DNA from: Reticulitermes speratus
Lineage: Eukaryota > Arthropoda > Insecta > Blattodea > Rhinotermitidae
Direction of reading: 5' to 3'
Assembly: GCA_021186555.1 (NCBI GenBank)
Contig: JAJKFL010000014.1
Location: 35,274,033-35,338,032, forward strand
DNA length: 64,000 nt
Shown here: positions 57,778-64,000 of the stretch, piece by piece
Numbering within the stretch: position 1 is the stretch's first letter
How the letters are laid out: every line of letters starts with the position of its first letter
The notes under the pieces: model-generated
Told to the model about the DNA's origin: nothing
The model's database searches: none
Seen by the model: only the letters and a program-made list of their open reading frames with translations
Made by a program: the position numbers and the translations under genes

Positions 57778-59104
57778 GTAAAAAAATGGAATTGTGTTTT
57801 TGCAGAAATTTTCACAAAACATAATTTTCATTAAGCATGGAATGAATACTGATTAAATTTAGTGACTGACAAAGAATAAACAGTTCATATCTTCCGTTGA
57901 TATAAAGTGAAAATTAAATCTCTTGAAAGTCGGTAAAAATGTATTTATATGTAAATGTGTCATTTCCCACACAAATTGACATTATATAAAAACTTAAGTG
58001 TATTGGCATTTACATTTTCGTGAGTTTTAACAGCGTAGCAAAATATCTCTGATATCAGCAATGGCAATATGATAAAAAGTGCCAATTATTATTAAATGTT
58101 TACTCATAAACATGAAAGTACATAATTTAAATCTCGTTGTTTAGGCTATATACACTTATTTCGTGTTTAAGATATAAAGTATTTTAAATATGCTGCAATT
58201 TATTTCAACAATAATATTTCTATCTTGCAAAACTTGCAGATTGCATTCCAACATGATTGATTGCTGTACATAAGTCATGTATAAAGTACAGAAGGCCAAG
58301 ATGGCCGAAGTAACGCACTGAAACTACGTTTTAGAAGCAAGAGTGCGTTACATTTGATTTTAAGATCTTATTAAGCGAAAATAAAGCTTAGTTAACATTT
58401 GAATCGTTGGTGACATTTGAGAACAAAGTCAAATATAACAAAGTAGAAGTGTTTAAGGGCGCCAGGCTGTCTCCGAAGTGCCGTCCGGGTAAACCTGTCG
58501 TTGTGTAAAATCTTACGACAAGCCACTACGGCGTAAAATGTTGATCAAATTGAGTTCGAAGGTAGATGTAGCCCTGACACGTGGCACTTTTACATTATGC
58601 CAATTATACCTTTGAAGACCATTTATAAATGGAAAGTAGCGTCATTTCACAAAAATGTGTTGCTGCATGGCGTAAATATGACGTCTTGAATTGTTTCATA
58701 TTCCGTACCAAACCCATTTATGCAAAGCAAAGCATAGAAGCATTAAATTGTCAGTACATACAATTAGTCATATGTAATATGGGACTAATTAGCAGTATAT
58801 GAGGAGATGATTTTATCCGATAAACATCATTATTTCATTTTCCTTTGACTCGCTTCTCTTATGAAACTTCGCCCATTCACCGGCCCGATATGGGAGAGAG
58901 CTTGTGTGATCTGTGCGCATCCTTGCTGTCATTGGAGCATCGCGTGTGCCTTTACAGTATGTTTAGTAAATACAGTTCTTGCAAAAAGGGAATTTCATGA
59001 AATAATATCTTCATGGGATATGCGCTAGTTATAAAGACCTCACACTGGTTGGTGTCATCCCAGTGGATAAGTGAATTCTCAGCGTAATAGGTACTGTTCC
59101 GCAT
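57778..59104. other. Intron 4; no gene, no further exon-4 copy seen
   Basis: AT-rich. I looked for GKY..L.SG / GYK.Y.CRT.HRL words in all frames and saw none. Confidence 0.5.
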
Positions 59105-59405
59105 AAAATCCATGCTTTTGTGTTTCTTTTGTGGTGAAGGACCCCGCAGCAGAAGCTATGGATGCACCGCAGCCTTGAGGCTTATTTTGCAACCCTGTGA
59201 TGAAGATGATTAGTTTTTTTTTTTCGTTTTTTCCGTCCAATGGAGCAACGGTGGAGTGAAACTGACAGGGGAAAACCGAAGTACTCATGGAAAAACCTGT
59301 CCCAGTGACACTTTGTCCACTACAAATCCTACATGCACTGATCCGGGATCGAACCCGGGCCTCCGCGGTGAGAGGCCGGCGACTAACCGCCTGAGCCATG
59401 GCATG
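59105..59405 (-). mobile_element. tRNA-derived SINE (family S5)
   Basis: On the minus strand ccatggctcaggcggttagt (A box), cctctcaccgcggaggcc and gggttcgatcccgg (B box) form a nearly tRNA-like head. The body has cactgggacaggtttttcca and cagtttcactccaccgttg. A shadow frame reads MAQAVSRRPLTAEARVRSRI. That pattern is one I associate with cockroach and termite repeats, the main hint to the organism. Confidence 0.85.
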
Positions 59406-60110
59406 CCCAGATCCATGTTAATATAAGAAGTTTCATTATGTGCTCTTCGTTATGGTGGGTGGTGTTGTGTGAGTGAAACTAGGATTATGGGCTCATTTTT
59501 TTCTGAGAACACAAATTCACATGGATTTATTGCACACATTTTGACACCGTTTCTTGAACGCCTGTCCGATTACGACAGAAACTTTTTTTCAACAAGACAG
59601 TGCAAAATTTCTCAACGCAAATCATTCTATGAGTTATTTGCAGAGGGGGTTTGGTCACAAAATGCTAAATAGAGACTTGTGACCTGCTCGTAAAGACGTT
59701 ATGACTTGTGTTCACTAAGACTGCATATGTAACAACAAATTCCCGAAAGGCCACTGTAATGTTTTAATTCACGATAAGTTTTGATCACTTCCATCGGACT
59801 TTCGTAATGCTCTGAAGATGCGATCTAGACTAACAAGTCACCTGCAATCCTCATTAGGCTGAAGACTAATTAAGGGAAAACGGGACATCTACATTCTCGA
59901 CAAGTGCATCAGTGACATTACTTCGCTGACCATAAATAACAGTTTTTCCTTTCGATGCTATGCAGTTGTGATTACATGGCTGCTGTCAGTACGCAGTGGG
60001 AGCGTGCTGACATCCTGTATTTACATTGTTGACGGGCAATTATTTATTTTTAATATACTCCATCTATTAATTTGCGTGCGTGATGTATTATACGTCGTAG
60101 ATATCTGCAT
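59406..60110. other. Intron 4; no gene seen
   Basis: No homology recognised. Confidence 0.45.
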
Positions 60111-60365
60111 AGTGGCCGTGCGGTCTAAGGCTTGGGTCTTCGGCCGCTCGCTTGCTAGGATCGTGGGTTCGAATCCCACCGGGGGCATGGATGTTTGTCT
60201 CTTGTGAGTGTTGTGTGTTGTCAGGTAGAGGCCTCTGCGACGAGCCGATCCCTCGTCCAGAGGAGTCCTACTGACTGTGGTGTGTCTCTCAGTGTGATGA
60301 AAAGAAATTACAAACCTCGACACTGAAACGGGAAAACCGGAGTAGGTAGAAGAGGACGACTTAAA
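60111..60365 (+). mobile_element. tRNA-derived SINE S1, best copy
   Basis: Head agtggccgtgcggtctaagg and box B gggttcgaatccc are intact. Body: gggggcatggatgtttgtct, gagccgatccctcgtccaga, ggagtcctactgactgtg. It looks like a fairly young insertion with usable Pol III boxes. Followed by a short A-rich end. Confidence 0.88.
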
Positions 60366-60884
60366 AAAATATATCTGCATAGAAACAGTTATAATATTAG
60401 ATTGGAGTGTCATTGAAAAGAGGGTCTAAACATGTCCAACTAGTGTGTTTGGTCTGCCTGTTTCTGGTCCCTGCTAAGGGTGGCACTTAGTATACGAGTA
60501 TATCATGCGGTTTGGGGCAAGTTCTCCAATGTTACCGAAATTGCCTCACAATAATAATTTTAAATCTGGGCGGAATATATTTTATTTGTTCTCTCTGTTT
60601 TTATACTGCTTAGTGCAGCACGGTGTTACTCCATACAAATTTGAAATAATAACTGTAGTATACTTTCAGTGAAGTTTAAGGAATATACTTCAATGTTTTT
60701 TTTAAAACCTTTACACAGTTCCACTGCTTTTAGCACCAAGAAAAATGTTTCGTGTGTACAACGAAAAACAGCTGATAAATATGATAAAGATACTAATAAA
60801 AGCTCTTGCCATTCATAGAGAAAAAAACGAACAGCCTTAGTTCAGTGTCAGGAAAAGTATGGAGTCCCAAGACCCACATTAAAA
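60366..60884. other. Intron 4; no gene seen
   Basis: No homology recognised. Confidence 0.45.
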
Positions 60885-61150
60885 TCTTGTTTCGACAAGG
60901 ATTTTGCGGCTGGACGGTTCGGGGTTCGAACCCCAGTTGTGGCAAGGGATTTTTTCTTCTCAACATCCGTCCGGACGGACCCAAAAGCCCACACAGCCTC
61001 CTGCACAATGGGTAGAGGGGCTCTTTCCCGGGATTAGGCGGCCGGGGCATGGTGTTCATCACTCACATCCATCAAGCACCGAGGTTACTGGATAGAGGTA
61101 TACCCCTACCCCCTCCTTGTGCCAGTCATGGCATGTTAGGGGTAAAATTT
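60885..61150 (+). mobile_element. SINE S2 copy
   Basis: B box ggttcgaaccccag near 60921; body caacatccgtccggacggac, gcacaatgggtagaggggct, gcggccggggcatggtgttc and ccgaggttactggatagagg. Confidence 0.82.
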
Positions 61151-61364
61151 TCCAGTATCGGGTGTCCAAAATAAGAATTGATTTAAGCGTATAGTCACTG
61201 CAGACTTGGAGAAGGATTTGAGGGAACACGTCATTAATATGCAGATGATGTTCAATGAGACATGTGGAGGAGAATTTAGAGAGTTTGCCTTCCAATTTGC
61301 AGAAGCAAAATAATCTGCAATATCTTTTCAACAAGACGAAAAAGATGGCTGGTCCTAAGTGGCT

Positions 61365-61655
61365 CCAAAGGTAAAGGTAAATGTCATCCCATGACATGCC
61401 TATGCAGGCACAGAGGGGAGGCGGAGGTATAAATCCAACCCATTCGCAACTCGGCACTAGAAGGAGGTAGGTGGTCAGTACAAAACTCCGGCCGCTTTAC
61501 TCCCGGGAAAGATCGGGTACCCATTGTGCAGGGGTCTGGATGGGCCTCGGGACCGGTCTGGACGACACGGAGAAACTCACCACCACCCTGACTCGATCCC
61601 CGGATCGTCCAGTCCGTAGCAAGTCGCTATACCGACTACGCTATCCAGGCCGCCA
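61365..61655 (-). mobile_element. SINE S2 copy, minus strand
   Basis: Minus-strand head gcgtagtcggtatagcgact, body cccgaggcccatccagaccc, atgggtacccgatctttccc and tail gacatttacctttacc. Together with the copy at 60885-61150 it forms an inverted SINE pair 215 bases apart. Confidence 0.85.
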
Positions 61656-61689
61656 AGTGGCTCCAAACCGTCATGAAATCTAACAACAT

Positions 61690-62110
61690 ACGCAGTTTAC
61701 GTACAAAGTAACATTGCGGCGCGTTCGGATATTTTGCTCTCCTTAACGCACGTGTGAGCCAAGCCGTTTTGCTTGAACACCTGCAGTGAAATGAGAGAAG
61801 GTTGTTAGAAATATTGTCATGAAAAGCAAAGAATTCTCTTTTGTCGCAGTCAACAATAAAAAATATACCTAGGTCTTCGTGTAAAGTGCCTGTTATTTTG
61901 CCTAATTTTAACCAAACTTGAATCTTCTCGACAGATTTTAATAAAAGTCCCCTTTATAAAACTTCCTGAAAATCCGTCCAGTGGTAGCCGTCTTTCCATG
62001 CGGACGGACGGATATGTCGAAGCTAATGGTGGCTTTTCGCAACTATGCGAAAGCGCCTAAAAATTCTTTCACTTCACACCCAAGAGCGAAAGAGTACGGC
62101 CCAAGTCGAA
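61690..62110 (-). repeat. Dispersed repeat R1, minus strand
   Basis: Minus-strand words atatccgtccgtccgcatgg, gattcaagtttggttaaaat and gaacgcgccgcaatgttact match, in order, the copy at 2640-3270. Confidence 0.65.
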
Positions 62111-62179
62111 GGATTCACAAGGTCAAAATTTGTATAATTTTGACATATAGGCTACAGACAGAGAAGAGAGGAAAAGAAA

Positions 62180-63258
62180 TTCAGAACTGCTGATATTTAA
62201 TGCCCACAATGCCGGTGTTTCTACTGTTCATACTTCAGAACTTCTGATATTTAATGCCCACAATGCCGGTGTTTCTACTGTTCATACTTCAGAACTGCTG
62301 ATATTTAATGCCCACAATGCCGGTGTTTCTACTGTTCATACTTCAGAACTGCTGATATTTAATGCCGACAATACCGGTGTTTCTACTGTTCATACTTCAG
62401 AACTGCTGATATTTAATGCCCACAATGCCGGCGTTTCTGCTGTTCATACTTCAGAACTGCTGATATTTAATGCCGACAATGCCGGTGTTTCTACTGTTCA
62501 TACTTCAGAACTGCTGATATTTAATGCTGACAATGCCGGTGTTTCTACTGTTCATACTTCAGAACTGCTGATATTTAATGCCCACAATGCCGGTGTTTCT
62601 ACTGTTCATACTTCAGAACTGCTGATATTTAATGCTGACAATGCCGGTGTTTCTACTGTTCATACTTCAGAACTGCTGATATTTAATGCCGACAATGCCG
62701 GTGTTTCTACTGTTCATACTTCAGAACTGCTGATATTTAATGCTGACAATGCCGGTGTTTCTACTGTTCATACTTCAGAACTGCTGATATTTAATGCTGA
62801 CAATGCCGGTGTTTCTACTGTTCATACTTCAGAACTGCTGATATTTAATGCTGACAATGCCGGTGTTTCTACTGTTCATACTTCAGAACTGCTGATATTT
62901 ACTGCCCACAATGCCGGTGTTTCTATTGTTCATACTTCAGAACTGCTGATATTTACTGCCCACAATGCCGGTGTTTCTATTGTTCATACTTCAGAACTGC
63001 TGATATTTAATACCGACAATGCCGGTGTTTCTACTGTTCATACTTCAGAACTGCTGATATTTAATGCCCACAATGCCGGTGTTTCTACTGTTCATACTTC
63101 AGAACTGCTGATATTTAATGCCCACAATGCCGGTGTTTCTACTGTTCATACTTCAGAACTGCTGATATTTAATGCTGACAATGCCGGTGTTTCTACTGTT
63201 CATACTTCAGAACTGCTGATATTTAATACCCACAATGCCGGTGTTTCTACCGTTCATA
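62180..63258 (+). repeat. 54-bp tandem array, about 20 units
   Basis: Unit cttcagaactgctgatattt followed by aatgcccacaatgccggtgt and ttctactgttcata. The main variable site is gcccaca/gccgaca/gctgaca. No protein is encoded. Inside Dscam intron 4. Confidence 0.97.
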
Positions 63259-64000
63259 CACCCAGTACGGTACTGGCAAAGACGTATGAAAAAGTCAGTA
63301 GAATATCTCCTGCTCGGAGGGCTAAAACATAACTAATAGGGCAGAACATGAATGTAGTTTAATGTTTTAATTCTTTGCCTGTTATATTTATATTGTCAAT
63401 CTACTCTTAATTGTGTGGTTACCTTTATAAAATAATGTTTTCTTTTGCTGAACCTGACCGACTTTAGTAGATATAATTACCCCGGGGTATGGGGCAAATT
63501 CAGCAGTGGCAACACTTGTATAAAGCCACATTTATAACCTATCATACCCTTTTGCCAGTATTAATAACTTATTTCTGCTTAGTGTTTAGACGAGGAAAGA
63601 GTCAGATCATTACATTTCAAACGAGTTCTTAGCTCAATGGTGTGGCAACGGACAGCCAACGTCTCTGTTTACAGTGCGCCTGCTTCACACTCGCACTGAG
63701 CTTGCGTCACTAATTATAAGCAAATGTAAATTATATGCAAGCAAAATTTATTCTGCGCCATTTTTACTAAAAATAAATTATTGGTTCTTAATCAGTACGA
63801 AAATAAACAGATGCATTACGCCTATAAGACATAAATTGCTTCGAAGAAGATAGGTTAAATTTCGAGTGAGTTCAGTAAACAGTTGGTGTACAGCGTATAA
63901 ACAGTCAGTTGACTTGTAATAATAGTTGCCAGCATCAAAGTGAACTCACATTGTCCACAGCCAATATTAGATATGCTGTGAAAGTTCTAGAACAAACTCA
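63259..64000. other. Intron 4, end of window; no gene seen
   Basis: AT-rich, no homology recognised, no Dscam exon 5 visible before the edge. Confidence 0.45.

Noticed and set aside
59330-59405. Functional tRNA gene, minus strand
   Set aside because: Close to a tRNA in sequence, but it is followed by a SINE body and no complete acceptor stem is seen.
60111-60200. Functional tRNA gene
   Set aside because: A and B boxes are tRNA-like but the acceptor stem and anticodon arm do not fold, and the body matches other dispersed copies; it is a SINE.

Overview
The window reads as insect nuclear DNA, AT-rich, intron-dominated and packed with repeats. The only conventional gene I can support is the 5' end of a Dscam-family cell-adhesion gene on the + strand, closest in feel to the insect Dscam2/Dscam4 group. 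Four coding exons join perfectly in phase: exon 1 (18501-18555, signal peptide start), exon 2 (46414-46734, Ig1), exon 3 (51045-51206, first half of Ig2) and exon 4 (57628-57777, second half of Ig2). Every junction is phase 1 with GT/AG borders, and the gene runs off the right edge. Introns 1 to 3 are about 27.9, 4.3 and 6.4 kb. The tRNA-derived SINEs here, with residues such as MAQAVSRRPLTAEARVRSRI and MPPVGFEPT in shadow frames, look to me like repeats of cockroach and termite genomes, so a blattodean, possibly a Periplaneta-like cockroach, is my best guess (inference, not tested).

Layout. 1-11500: dispersed repeats, two decayed non-LTR reverse transcriptase relics (about 1372-1865 and 10650-11260, both minus), a promoter-like GC patch near 7150-7310 and a hammerhead-like motif at 8778-8817. 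11540-16560: a 5-kb field of degenerate 37-bp repeat with a homogeneous core of about 28 copies (12871-13898), invaded by SINEs, a transposase fragment and a Penelope-like element with an 11-bp target-site duplication. 16600-18480: SINE and unique sequence, then the Dscam start exon. 18556-46413 (intron 1): SINEs, a 543-bp PIF/Harbinger-type element with TTA duplications, a 57/114-bp minisatellite, a second Penelope-like unit with a hammerhead-like motif, a 49-bp array, a 39-bp array, a third hammerhead-like motif, a 50-bp array, a palindrome of about 950 bp made of two inverted copies of a transposase 5' half, and a pogo/Tigger relic ending in a Cys-rich domain. 46735-57627 (introns 2 and 3): a deleted mariner, a MITE, SINEs, a 42-bp array and a decayed Tigger element ending about 130 bp before exon 4. 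57778-64000 (intron 4, incomplete): SINEs and a 54-bp array.

The most unusual items are the transposase palindrome at about 41744-42701, which if transcribed as intron RNA would fold into a long hairpin able to silence related transposons; three hammerhead-ribozyme-like motifs with intact core residues; and the 37-bp satellite whose youngest part shows a five-unit (185-bp) higher-order period. Coordinates of repeats are by eye and can be off by several bases; exon borders are exact as far as GT/AG, phase and homology decide them.
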